DNA of 17,622 bases from Halobacteriales archaeon (GCA_018609935.1 JAHENH010000104.1:1-17622); one strand, 5' to 3'. Shown: positions 1-8,257, numbered from the stretch's first letter. The notes: generated by a model from the letters alone, not told the origin. Translations and numbers: made by a program.

Positions 1-227
1 ATACAACTGTATTTTATTGTTGAAGTAGTATAAAAACATTAGAATATCCGTCCATACAAAATAAAATAGAAACACCCCCATAATGTCTACTGTATCCCAC
101 CCTAAAGGACGAAGACCTACCCTCAAAACTAACAATAAAAGCTTTTTACAGAAAATAATATTTTGAATCAATTAGTAAATATATAGATCTTAATTCATCC
201 GCTTAAAAAAGATGGGGTATAAACATA
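1..227. other. Non-coding stretch downstream of the UbiB-family gene
   Basis: No credible coding region is visible. The stretch is AT-rich except for about 75-122, which is C-rich on the plus strand (C-runs at 75-79, 96-98, 100-102 and 120-122). It therefore carries four G-runs on the minus strand, the strand of the upstream UbiB gene, and would lie in that gene's 3' untranslated region. No clear hairpin-plus-T-tract terminator was found here. Confidence 0.5.
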
Positions 228-1982
228 TTACTCTCTATCTCTTTCTTGTTTTTCAGGTTTATTAGGGTTTTCTTCATCAGTTTTTTCACGTCTAAAATAG
301 TCTCTTTTGGATCCATTTTTACCTTCAGTTCTATGTCTAGTAGCATAGTATCTAGGGCCAAGAGGTATTTTATAGCTAAACGACTTATATACTAAATAGA
401 AAACAAGTAATCCAAAAATAAACAAAGGAAAGGCAAGTGAATTTCCAACTGCAAAAAGAACAGAACCTCCTATAAGAGAGGATCCAGCTACAATAGAGTA
501 AGATATTCTTTTACCTAATCTATCTATATGTTCTCTAGAGCTTTCCAAATCTACTCCTACTTCAAATTCATCGCGATCGACTTTTTCAAGGCCTCCCTCA
601 AACTTGTTTGGTGTTTTTATGATAGATTCTATGGTTTCTTCTATTCCGCTCCATATTTTTTCAATTCTTCCTCTAATATGTTTTTCAGTGTATCCCTGTT
701 CCATAAAAAATTCCATAACTACAACTGTAAAATCAAAATCTGGATCCAGAGTTATACATACACCCTCCGATATAGTTGCAACCCTCAAACCTAAAGATAT
801 ATGCTGTGGTATACGAACAGGATACTCATACATAACATTATCAATTTCTTCCATTAATCTTTGTACTCTGAACTCATCTACTGTATCTCCGGAAAGATCC
901 TGTATAGCTACATCAAGAACTTCCTCCATTAATTCCCTATCTATGTCAGGATCTAAAATACCCATATCTATCATTGCATCCATTATACCTCCAGGGTCTT
1001 CATTCCCAATAGAATAATAAAAATCAAAAAAAGCATCCTGTAGAGAAGATGAAAGACGTCCACTCATACCAAAATCATATATAACTATTTGTCCCTCATC
1101 ATTTACAGCTAAATTCCCTGGGTGAGGATCACCATGATACACTCCGTCTATTAATGCCATCTTAAGATATATTTTTTCTAACCTCCTTGCTAGTTCGGTA
1201 GTATTATGACCTCTTTTCCTTAGCTCCTCTACATTAGTTATTTTGACTCCATCTTCATAGCTTAATGTAAGAATCTTTACAGTGCATACATCATCAAAAG
1301 GTTCGGGAATACATACCCAAGAATTATATTTTGGATCTTTTTGCATATTAGACCGTATTTCACTAATCATCCGTCGCTCTCTTTCAAAATTCATTTCCTG
1401 TCTAATTCTTAATTCAAAATCATCTGCAAGTCCTTCCATCGACTCAGCATGTGTTCTATCACCGAAGATTCTAACAAGCATTTGAGCAAAAGGAAGAAGA
1501 AAATCTAAAACAGTTAGATCAGCCTCTACTAGCCCCTTAACTTTAGGGCGTCTTATTTTTACAGCTACTTTTTCATCATTATAGCTCGCTTTATGTACTT
1601 GAGCTATAGAAGCTCCAGATATTGCTTCTCTTCTAAAATAATCAAAAACTTCATCAGGATCACCTAATTCTTCCTTTAAAATAGGCTCTATATGTTTATA
1701 GTCATCAGGGGGAACCTCATCCTGTAATTTAGTCATTTCCTCAGCATATTCTGTAGGAACTATATCAGGGCGAGTGGATAAGAGCTGACCTAGCTTAATA
1801 TAAGTTGTTCCCAAACGTTCAAAAGAAGACCTTAATCTTTTACTTCTAGCTTTTCTCTGTTCTTGAGTTAATTTCCTTTTAGGCCCAAAAATCAAGAATT
1901 TTTTTCTATCTCGCAGAAGAGTGACAGCAAGAGGTAAAAATACAATTAAAGCTTTTAAAAAACGAGTTGTAGCTCTTGGCAT
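228..1982 (-). CDS. ABC1/ADCK/UbiB-family atypical kinase-like membrane protein
   Basis: Predicted 584-residue member of the AarF/UbiB/ADCK family of atypical protein-kinase-like ATPases; bacterial and mitochondrial relatives support quinone (CoQ) biosynthesis. The sequence shows the family hallmark KxGQ motif (K63-Q66 in YIKLGQ), an alanine/glycine-rich nucleotide loop (about 121-130), the ATP-binding Lys in VAVKI (K142), the catalytic HGDPHPGN loop (283-290) and the metal-binding DFG (303-305). Two hydrophobic segments near 490-535 look like a C-terminal membrane hairpin, followed by a strongly charged tail of about 45 residues. The ATG start is preceded by a GGGGGT run that could act as a ribosome binding site, and by a TATA-like element at 2024-2036. 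It is separated from the GluRS gene by 356 bp, so it is probably transcribed on its own. Family assignment is firm; the archaeal substrate is unknown, and a role in menaquinone or membrane-lipid metabolism is only inference. Confidence 0.93.
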   Translation of the reverse strand: MPRATTRFLKALIVFLPLAVTLLRDRKKFLIFGPKRKLTQEQRKARSKRLRSSFERLGTTYIKLGQLLSTRPDIVPTEYAEEMTKLQDEVPPDDYKHIEPILKEELGDPDEVFDYFRREAISGASIAQVHKASYNDEKVAVKIRRPKVKGLVEADLTVLDFLLPFAQMLVRIFGDRTHAESMEGLADDFELRIRQEMNFERERRMISEIRSNMQKDPKYNSWVCIPEPFDDVCTVKILTLSYEDGVKITNVEELRKRGHNTTELARRLEKIYLKMALIDGVYHGDPHPGNLAVNDEGQIVIYDFGMSGRLSSSLQDAFFDFYYSIGNEDPGGIMDAMIDMGILDPDIDRELMEEVLDVAIQDLSGDTVDEFRVQRLMEEIDNVMYEYPVRIPQHISLGLRVATISEGVCITLDPDFDFTVVVMEFFMEQGYTEKHIRGRIEKIWSGIEETIESIIKTPNKFEGGLEKVDRDEFEVGVDLESSREHIDRLGKRISYSIVAGSSLIGGSVLFAVGNSLAFPLFIFGLLVFYLVYKSFSYKIPLGPRYYATRHRTEGKNGSKRDYFRREKTDEENPNKPEKQERDRE

Positions 1983-2338
1983 TATCTACTTACCCCCATT
2001 AATCTAGTATATAGTTTAGACAACATTATATATCAGCCTAATACCTATATCTTTTTATCCAGCTTCATTATTTTAAAAGTCTTTTAAAAATTATAAAGAT
2101 AAGATATAAAAACTAACTATTTTTCGATGAGTTAAACCTTAAATTTGGGTGTTCTAGGAGGTATTCCCGACTATAAAAATGACTATTCCCCAATTCCTTC
2201 CGTTAAAACCTAAATTAGAGCATATATAAAAACATTGTAAGCCGCGACAAAGCATTTAAAGAGCTGGTGTCTTTAATATTCCGTAATTATAGAGGTCTTA
2301 TTTCTTACAAGTCTTTAATTAGATAAACCAAATATTAT
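1983..2338. other. 356-bp intergenic region with imperfect repeats and a small hairpin
   Basis: No protein gene is convincing. Visible elements are the UbiB promoter at its left end and an imperfect direct repeat beginning GTTAAA at 2131-2146 and 2202-2217. On the plus strand there is also a perfect GGAGGT at 2157-2162, a 16-codon ATG frame from 2179, and a TATA-like CATATATAAAA starting at 2221. A 7-bp hairpin (TTAAAGA/TCTTTAA, 7-nt loop) sits at 2256-2276. The hairpin could mark the end of the GluRS transcript on the minus strand, although no strong T-tract follows it. Confidence 0.4.
2024..2036 (-). promoter_or_regulatory. Putative TATA box for the UbiB-family gene
   Basis: On the minus strand this reads CTGATATATAATG, a good match to an archaeal TATA box. 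Its centre is about 47 nt upstream of the ATG, so a start site about 25 nt further on would leave a leader of roughly 20 nt containing the GGGGGT run. Supported by motif and spacing only. Confidence 0.4.
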
Positions 2339-4030
2339 TCATCTATGCCCAAATATAGCAATTATTTCATCTATATCTCCTTTATCATTTCTTTTTATTT
2401 CTTCAATACGGGAAAATCCTACTCTTTCAAACTGTACAGTTTTACCTATTTGATCAATAATTCCTTTTTCAACTTTTCCTTGTATATTTTTATTAGGTGT
2501 TTTTAATGTTATATCAAATGAATTTTTTGGTGTCCAATGTATAACGTCTATTCCTTCATCTCTTACCAGTGATATATCATCACCAATATACCTAGCCTTT
2601 TTTTCAGATATAAACTCTATATTATATAGATGTTTTAGCCTTATTTTTTTACCTATTTCTATGTCACCAGGTTCTAGAAAAAGACTGTTATTTACTTCTA
2701 ACTGTCTTGTTCCCCTGTCAATATCTGGATGTAATGGGATACTAGCTATAGTAGGCTCAGCTCCTTCAATTTTAACTTCAATTGGGTTTCTCACCAAAAA
2801 GTAACGGTTTGATTTCTCATCTATTAGTTTTCTATTTTCAGCATATACATGTTCCATACTAAATTCTGCATCAACTTCACTTACTCCAAGATCAATTATT
2901 ACATTTCTAAGTGCTTCTGGTTCGATACCTCTGCGTCTTAGTGCTTTAACAGTAGGTAGCCTATAATCATCCCACCCATTATATTTTCCATTCTTTATTG
3001 ATTCAGCTATAGAAGAAGTAGATAAAACACCATATTCTTCAATTGATAGACGTCCCCAATGTAATGTTTCAGGATAATCCCAATCTAATGTGTCATAGAT
3101 ATATTTTTGTCGATTTTTTGAATCTCTTAAATCTTTACCTCGTAATATATGAGTTATACCAAATAGATGATCATCTATTCCTGACTGAAAATCAAGTGTA
3201 GGCCAAACAGGTTTTTTACCTTCTATAGGATGGGAATCATCAACTATTCGTAGAGCAACCCAGTCTCTAACTGCTGGATTAGGATGGTCCATTTCAGTTT
3301 TTATCCTAATCACTATTTCACCCTCCTCATATTCACCATCAACCATAGCCTGTAGTTCATCTATACTCTCATCAACAGGACGAGATCTATGTTCACATTT
3401 TCTTCCGTCTTCTCTTAGTTCTTTGAATCTGTCCTGAGAACATCTACATGCATAAGCACCGTCTTTTTCTATTAACTTAAAACCATATTCATAGTAGGTA
3501 TCAAGTCTTTGGCTTGCTCTAACTGTCTTATCTATATCAACATCAAGCCAGTTCGCGTCTTCTTCCCACCAAGTATATGCTCGTTCTAAAGGGGGTTTAT
3601 TAGACGGATCGGTATCATCAAATCTTAATATTAAATCACCGTCATATCTTTTTGAATAATAATCATTAAGAATTAAACCTCTTATGCTACCAATAGTTGC
3701 AGCACCATTTGGGTTAGGTGCAAAACGCATAACTACTTTATCTATATCACCGACGTTAGGAAGGTTAGCAAGTTCTTCCTCTTGTTTCTCTTCTTTTTTT
3801 ATTTTATCAGAATTCTTTATTTTTTCATTTATTTCTTCTAAAGATAGGGAATTAACTTTATTTACTACTTCACTAACTATTGTAGTAGTTTTTTCTATAT
3901 TATCACTTAAATCTGGTTTCTCATTCATCAGTCCACCCATAACAGAATCAACACTAGCTTCTCCCCCATGTTCATGGGCGTTTTTTAAAGCATAAGCTTC
4001 AGCTATCTCTTTTATTTCTTCTTTATCCAT
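2339..4030 (-). CDS. gltX: Glutamyl-tRNA synthetase (archaeal type)
   Basis: Charges tRNA-Glu (and possibly tRNA-Gln, as in archaea using the GatDE amidation route) with glutamate in the cytoplasm. The 563-residue protein has the roughly 100-residue N-terminal extension usual for archaeal GluRS, then a class I catalytic core beginning RFAPNPNG at 102-109. The HIGH signature is divergent (about 111-115, TIGSI) and the KMSKS-type loop reads LSTSS (336-340), followed by the characteristic GWDDYRLPT (352-360). A Cys-rich zinc-knuckle-like patch is present (C195, C197, C212, H214), and the C-terminal half is the beta-barrel anticodon-binding region. It lies 54 bp downstream of RNase J on the same strand, the expected order in the archaeal isoprenoid-RNase J-gltX neighbourhood, but without the GGPP synthase gene usually found between them. 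No ribosome binding site is evident. Confidence 0.95.
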   Translation of the reverse strand: MDKEEIKEIAEAYALKNAHEHGGEASVDSVMGGLMNEKPDLSDNIEKTTTIVSEVVNKVNSLSLEEINEKIKNSDKIKKEEKQEEELANLPNVGDIDKVVMRFAPNPNGAATIGSIRGLILNDYYSKRYDGDLILRFDDTDPSNKPPLERAYTWWEEDANWLDVDIDKTVRASQRLDTYYEYGFKLIEKDGAYACRCSQDRFKELREDGRKCEHRSRPVDESIDELQAMVDGEYEEGEIVIRIKTEMDHPNPAVRDWVALRIVDDSHPIEGKKPVWPTLDFQSGIDDHLFGITHILRGKDLRDSKNRQKYIYDTLDWDYPETLHWGRLSIEEYGVLSTSSIAESIKNGKYNGWDDYRLPTVKALRRRGIEPEALRNVIIDLGVSEVDAEFSMEHVYAENRKLIDEKSNRYFLVRNPIEVKIEGAEPTIASIPLHPDIDRGTRQLEVNNSLFLEPGDIEIGKKIRLKHLYNIEFISEKKARYIGDDISLVRDEGIDVIHWTPKNSFDITLKTPNKNIQGKVEKGIIDQIGKTVQFERVGFSRIEEIKRNDKGDIDEIIAIFGHR

Positions 4031-4084
4031 TATTTTAAATCTAAACCTATTTATGTTCCCTACAAATCTTCAATTTACTTTATT

Positions 4085-5419
4085 TTATACTTCAAATACT
4101 CTTGAAGATCCGTTCCGTAAAAGATGGGCGTTTTTTCCAGCTTTATATCCAAGATCTTCACAGATATCTATATACTTACTTCTAACGTCAGTTGTTTGGT
4201 GTGCTGGTATAACATGTTTAGGCTGTAACCATTCTAATAGATCATAATGTTCCTGTCCCCCCATATGGCCTGAAACATGTACTTCATTATATATCCTTGC
4301 TCCTTGCTGTTTTAATAACTGTTCAGACTGGAAACGTTGTCCTCTATTTATTGGGGAAGGAATAACTCTAGCACTGTAAATAACTCGATCACCGTTTTCT
4401 ATTTCATAGGGTGTTTCTCCCCTAGCAATTCTTGTCAGCATAGCTCTAGGTTCACCCTGATGCCCTGTAACAATTGGTAGAAATTCATCTTTCTTGTCTG
4501 ATGCCCTTTTTAATGCTTTTTCTATACTTCGTCTATGTCCATATATACCTACATCAGGATAATCTACAATACCTAGTCTCTCAGCTATCTCAGAGTATCT
4601 CTCCATACTTCTACCTAATAATACAGGACGTCTACCTATTTTCTGAGAAAATTCTAACAGACTTTTTATTCTAGCTATATGACTTGCAAAAGTTGTAGCT
4701 ATAATCCCACCATCATAGTCCTCAAGAGAATAAAACAGATCTTTCACCATCTCTCTAGCTACTTTTTCACTAGGTGTCCTACCATTATCGTCTATATTTA
4801 GAGATTCCGAGATTAAAGCAATGACACCTTCTTCTCCTAGTTCCTTGAATCTTTTTTTATTTACTGGGTCCCCTATAACTGGAGTGCTGTCCAGCTTCAT
4901 ATCCAAACCATATATAATAGACCCTTTAGGCGTATGCACAACAGGAGCTACAGCTCCAGGTATAGAGTGCTGAACATTAACAAATTCTACAGTAATATTA
5001 GAATCTATCTGCACCTCCTTTCCCACTTCCATCTTCTTTATTTTATTATCTACATCAAATTTTCTTTCACTTCTAACTAATTTTTTCACTACTTCGACAG
5101 TAAAAGGTGTAGCAACTATCGGAGCGTCATATCTATGAGCTAACTTAGGAATAGCTCCAACATGATCTAGATGACCATGGCTAGGTATTATAGCTTTTAC
5201 TTCCCCTTCTACATCATTTAAAACTCTATCATCAGGTATCCCCCCCATATCTATGAGTTCTAGAGAATGCATAGATTCAGTATTAATATCTTCATGGAGA
5301 AGAATCTTAGATAGAGCTATCCCCATATCAAATATTAATACGTTATCGTCAATCCTAACAGCCGTCATTTGTCTTCCAACTTCTTCGTAGCCTCCAACGG
5401 CCTTTACTTCTATATCCAT
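4085..5419 (-). CDS. rnj: Archaeal RNase J (beta-CASP metallo-beta-lactamase ribonuclease)
   Basis: Predicted 444-residue 5'-to-3' exoribonuclease of the archaeal RNase J family (older annotations call it an mRNA 3'-end processing factor), acting in cytoplasmic RNA decay and maturation. The metallo-beta-lactamase signature HGHLDHVG is at 81-88. A downstream QHSIPGAVAPVVHTP block and YGLDMKLD supply further metal ligands, the beta-CASP insert carries VTGHQGEP, and HVSGHMGGQEH and VIPAH near the C-terminus complete the active site. The length is normal for the archaeal family and there is no KH-domain extension of the CPSF type. The ATG overlaps the IDI2 stop by one base (TAATG), which implies co-transcription and possible translational coupling to the disrupted IDI2 reading frame. 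Confidence 0.93.
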   Translation of the reverse strand: MDIEVKAVGGYEEVGRQMTAVRIDDNVLIFDMGIALSKILLHEDINTESMHSLELIDMGGIPDDRVLNDVEGEVKAIIPSHGHLDHVGAIPKLAHRYDAPIVATPFTVEVVKKLVRSERKFDVDNKIKKMEVGKEVQIDSNITVEFVNVQHSIPGAVAPVVHTPKGSIIYGLDMKLDSTPVIGDPVNKKRFKELGEEGVIALISESLNIDDNGRTPSEKVAREMVKDLFYSLEDYDGGIIATTFASHIARIKSLLEFSQKIGRRPVLLGRSMERYSEIAERLGIVDYPDVGIYGHRRSIEKALKRASDKKDEFLPIVTGHQGEPRAMLTRIARGETPYEIENGDRVIYSARVIPSPINRGQRFQSEQLLKQQGARIYNEVHVSGHMGGQEHYDLLEWLQPKHVIPAHQTTDVRSKYIDICEDLGYKAGKNAHLLRNGSSRVFEV

Positions 5420-6054
5420 TATTTTGATTGTTGAAGTTGAGTTAGATAGTCTATTGTTTTTCCAGTTACAACAGCTTCTACCTTACTAAGCTCTTCGACA
5501 TCTTTGGAGCCTGTTATAAACATTGCTGTACGTAACTCTTCAACTATTTGTTCAACAGTATTTTTAGTTTCTTTTTTTCCCTGTACTGCAGGATTCAACA
5601 TAGGTTTGGCTAGTCCGGCAAAATCTGCACCTAAAGATATTGATTTAGCTATATCTAGACCTGACCGTATACCTCCACTAGCCACAATTTTAGGATGTTC
5701 AGAACAAGTTTCAACTATACTTACAACTGTTGGTATACCCCAATCACTATATAGTTTACCAAGTTTTTCTTTTGTTTTTTCTCCTTTCTCCCTAGCTCTT
5801 TTAGCTTCAACACCAGGCCAAGTAGTACCCCCCTTTCCTGCTATATCCAACAAATCAACTTCGGCGTCAGCAAGTTTTTTAGCTGTAGATCTAGAAATTC
5901 CATTTCCTGTCTCTTTAACTATTAATGGAACACTAAGCTCCCTAGATAAGGTTTTTATATCTTCAAGGCATCCTTCCGCGTTAATATCACCTTCAGGTTG
6001 AACTGCCTCCTGTAAAAAATTCAAATGTACAGACATAGCATCTGCATCTATCAT
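5419..6054 (-). CDS. IDI2 C-terminal fragment
   Basis: This 211-residue open frame starts at an internal Met (MIDADAMSVHLN) and holds the HLNFLQEAVQPEGD block, the VDLLDIAGKGGTTW loop and the SGGIRSGLDIAKS phosphate-binding segment, with no lesions. The Met is an internal residue of the ancestral protein and not a natural start; codons for AVE, and then the TGA at 6064-6066, precede it in the same frame. If translated separately it would lack the N-terminal third of the barrel. Confidence 0.6.
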   Translation of the reverse strand: MIDADAMSVHLNFLQEAVQPEGDINAEGCLEDIKTLSRELSVPLIVKETGNGISRSTAKKLADAEVDLLDIAGKGGTTWPGVEAKRAREKGEKTKEKLGKLYSDWGIPTVVSIVETCSEHPKIVASGGIRSGLDIAKSISLGADFAGLAKPMLNPAVQGKKETKNTVEQIVEELRTAMFITGSKDVEELSKVEAVVTGKTIDYLTQLQQSK

Positions 6055-6199
6055 TTCTACAGCTCATTCAACGCCTTCTATACCATATTCAGAAAGCTGT
6101 GAAACCCCAATATTCCCATAGATAAAGGCATCTGAGCTATCTCTCTAACTATAGTATATAAATCCACTGATTCGCCCTCAAGTCCAGCTCTCCGGCTAC

Positions 6200-6475
6200 C
6201 TACACCCATTGCAACTCCGGTATTTTTGCAACATAAGCTAGTGATTGGTTTATCTTCTTAGTTTCTGGATGCCCTCCAGTCATACTATCAATAAATATAG
6301 GTGCATTCAATCTATGATTAAAAAGGCCTACAGATGTATCTATATCTCTTTTATTTATCTCAGGCAGAGCTTCACGTTCTAAAAAAACATCTGAAAAACC
6401 TGTTCCACCTGACTCTACATTTTCCTCCCTAACAACTCTTATATGGTCCTGCTTCCTGTCAGACTCACCAGGCAT
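6200..6475 (-). CDS. IDI2 N-terminal fragment
   Basis: As the sequence stands, the open frame from the natural IDI2 ATG yields 91 residues and ends at a TAG shortly after the first frameshift. The first 82 or so residues (MPGESDRKQDHIRVV to the SLAYVAK segment) are genuine IDI2; the last few (IPELQWV) are frameshift product. It lacks most of the barrel and the FMN site and would not be active alone. Confidence 0.6.
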   Translation of the reverse strand: MPGESDRKQDHIRVVREENVESGGTGFSDVFLEREALPEINKRDIDTSVGLFNHRLNAPIFIDSMTGGHPETKKINQSLAYVAKIPELQWV

Positions 6476-6481
6476 TTAAGT

Positions 6482-7192
6482 TCAACTTTCTTTAGCGCCT
6501 CGAACTGTATCTTTCAAAGATTCGATACCTTCATCATATACTGCATCCCCAACAATTATTGTATCTGCATATTTAGCCATTTTATTTGCCTTTTCATAAG
6601 AATCTATACCCCCACCATAGAACAGAGTTGATTTCTCTAAATTTTCAGAAACTGCTTTTACAATATCCGGACCTCCAAACATACCAGAATACTCTATATA
6701 TACTATTGGAAGATTAAAGAATCTTTCAGCAACTATTGAATAAGCAACTACATCTTCCTTATCTGCTTTTTTAGCTTTTGTATGCTTTGCTACTGCACTG
6801 TCAGGATTTAAAACAATATATCCTTCTAAAGCTATTTTCTTTTCTAGATCCTTAGGCATCTTACCGATTCTTTTAGCCCATTCTTTATGTTCTCCAACCA
6901 CCCATCTTACATCTCCAGCATTCAGAACACTAGGGACAAGCACAAAATCAACTCCATAAACAACTCCCTCCACATTTGAAGGCTCTAAAGCAATAGGTAT
7001 ATCAAAATCATCTATTATACCTACTAAATCTTCAACTTTCTCTTCTGTAATCCTCTGTGTTCCGCCAACCATTATAGCATCAGTTCCAGAATTGCATACA
7101 GCTTCCACATCTTCCCTTTCTATCCCTTTATCAGGATCCAACTTCGTCACATGTTCCCACTCAAACCACTCCATAAAAAAGGTAAAACGCAT
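6482..7192 (-). CDS. Geranylgeranylglyceryl phosphate synthase (group I)
   Basis: Catalyses the first ether bond of archaeal membrane lipids by transferring the geranylgeranyl group of GGPP to sn-glycerol-1-phosphate; cytoplasmic TIM-barrel prenyltransferase. The 236 residues contain HVTKLDPDKG, the SGTDAIMVGGTQ strand, IALEPSN, LVPSVLNAGD, GYIVLNPDSAVAKHTKA, VYIEYSG and FYGGGIDS, all diagnostic of the PcrB/GGGPS family and closest in form to the shorter group I enzymes such as that of Archaeoglobus. The start is uncertain: ATG at 7192 gives six extra residues before a second ATG at 7174, which begins EWFEWEHVTKLDPD and resembles family N-termini. Neither has a ribosome binding site. Six bases separate its stop from the IDI2 start, so the two genes are very probably one transcript. 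Confidence 0.94.
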   Translation of the reverse strand: MRFTFFMEWFEWEHVTKLDPDKGIEREDVEAVCNSGTDAIMVGGTQRITEEKVEDLVGIIDDFDIPIALEPSNVEGVVYGVDFVLVPSVLNAGDVRWVVGEHKEWAKRIGKMPKDLEKKIALEGYIVLNPDSAVAKHTKAKKADKEDVVAYSIVAERFFNLPIVYIEYSGMFGGPDIVKAVSENLEKSTLFYGGGIDSYEKANKMAKYADTIIVGDAVYDEGIESLKDTVRGAKES

Positions 7193-7267
7193 CTATAAAA
7201 AAGACTCTGAAACTTATGTCAGTAGTTAGGAAAAAATAATAATTATAAAAAATTATCTTTATTTCTG

Positions 7268-8224
7268 TTATTTTTCCTGTTTTTCTTCCAGCAATCTTTT
7301 TTCTATGTCTAGCTCTGTAGTGATACCCTGACTAGTTAAGTTTTTATGTGCTTTATCTATAGAGTTTGATTCTTCTATAATACTAGCTAGATCAGAAACC
7401 TGATATATAGATATAGGATCAAAATAAAAGGTTACAGTACTAGCAGGAGTTAAAAAAACCGATCTTTTATTATTTCTTATCTTTTTTTCCCCCATGTTTC
7501 CCCTAGCAGCTTTAACTGGTAAAAGACTAGCCTCCGTATTTACATTGGGTAACAGACCATTCATTTCCTCAATTACATTATGAGTCAAGCCCCAAGAGCC
7601 AACCAATCCATTCTTTCCAGCTAGTTCTTTTATTCTTTCATTTAATTCTTCTATAGAAAGCTCACCATCACTACCATATCCAAAAACTCCAACAAGTGTA
7701 TTAGACAAAGAACAAAGTGAAGACAAACATATTGAATCTGCTAGAGGGCTTTTAAGATTTTCCTCAGTTCCCCTAGCTAAAACATCCCCCCCAACATCTA
7801 TACCAATTACTAAATCAATATCCAGTCTATTAGACATTTCCTCAAGACCCCTAGCTAGTTCATCTACACCACTAGTTATATCTACTAAAACTACTTTCTC
7901 ACCATAATACTTAGCTACTTGCACCTCAGCTAACTCACCACCTCCGTCTATTTTAGTGTTAGAATCAACAAAACCGACAGTATCACTTAACTTTTCAACA
8001 CCAGATATTTCTTCTAACGATCTAGGACCTATTACCGGATCATTAGGTATTCGCTCCCAAGCTATTCCACCTATAAAAACTTCACAGCCATGCATTTCAA
8101 ACAATCTAGCTGTAGGTATAGTACCAACTATATCACCGCCACCTCCTATACCAAAAACAACTACTCTATCGACATCTAAATATTCCTCAAAACTGGAAAA
8201 ACATCGATCTCCGAATTCATCCAT
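7268..8224 (-). CDS. DUF1152 family protein
   Basis: A 318-residue protein matching the DUF1152 family found in methanogens, haloarchaea and some bacteria; its biochemical function is not known to me. The N-terminal third has a glycine-rich nucleotide-binding-like strand-loop (VVVFGIGGGGDIVGT, about 21-35). A second conserved block around 135-160 contains VIGIDVGGDVLARG, and a third is VGVFGYGSDGELS. No signal peptide or convincing transmembrane helix is seen, so it is likely cytoplasmic. The ATG at 8224 is the only start before an in-frame stop upstream at 8252-8254. It lies 33 bp after aIF1A and 75 bp before GGGP synthase on the same strand, which hints at a shared transcript with lipid and translation genes, but no role can be assigned. 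Confidence 0.85.
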   Translation of the reverse strand: MDEFGDRCFSSFEEYLDVDRVVVFGIGGGGDIVGTIPTARLFEMHGCEVFIGGIAWERIPNDPVIGPRSLEEISGVEKLSDTVGFVDSNTKIDGGGELAEVQVAKYYGEKVVLVDITSGVDELARGLEEMSNRLDIDLVIGIDVGGDVLARGTEENLKSPLADSICLSSLCSLSNTLVGVFGYGSDGELSIEELNERIKELAGKNGLVGSWGLTHNVIEEMNGLLPNVNTEASLLPVKAARGNMGEKKIRNNKRSVFLTPASTVTFYFDPISIYQVSDLASIIEESNSIDKAHKNLTSQGITTELDIEKRLLEEKQEK

Positions 8225-8257
8225 ATAATCTTCAAACGAAACTAGTTTTACTTAAAT

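Larger units (their letters stand above)
5419..6475 (-). pseudogene. idi2: Type 2 isopentenyl-diphosphate delta-isomerase, reading frame broken three times
   Basis: IDI2 is the FMN- and NADPH-dependent enzyme that interconverts IPP and DMAPP, a step normally essential for archaeal lipids. Homology runs along the whole interval. The N-terminal part has RKQDHIRVV and SMTGG. A middle part, in a second frame, reads VAMGVGSRRAGLE and MPLSMG. The C-terminal part, in the third frame, has NIGVSQL, HLNFLQEAVQPEGD, VKETGNGIS, a GKGGTTW loop and the FMN-phosphate-binding SGGIRSG. The breaks, read on the minus strand, are: one A missing from the A-run at 6223-6227; one A missing at 6113-6114 (GGAATA where GGAAATA restores G-N-I-G); and an in-frame TGA at 6064-6066 just before AVEMIDADA. 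Restoring the two bases and reading through TGA gives 352 residues, a normal family length. It starts 6 bp after GGGP synthase ends and abuts RNase J. It may be recent decay, local sequence error or, least likely, recoding. Confidence 0.88.

Noticed and set aside
528..1485. Plus-strand open frames opposite the UbiB gene
   Set aside because: They are antisense to a strongly conserved kinase-like protein and encode Ser/Ile/Phe-rich peptides with no domain pattern.
6064..6066. In-frame TGA in IDI2 as a selenocysteine codon
   Set aside because: The position falls in a variable helix segment just before AVEMIDADA and not at a catalytic residue. Two frameshifts nearby would need separate explanation, and I found no SECIS-like hairpin. 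Damage or error is simpler.
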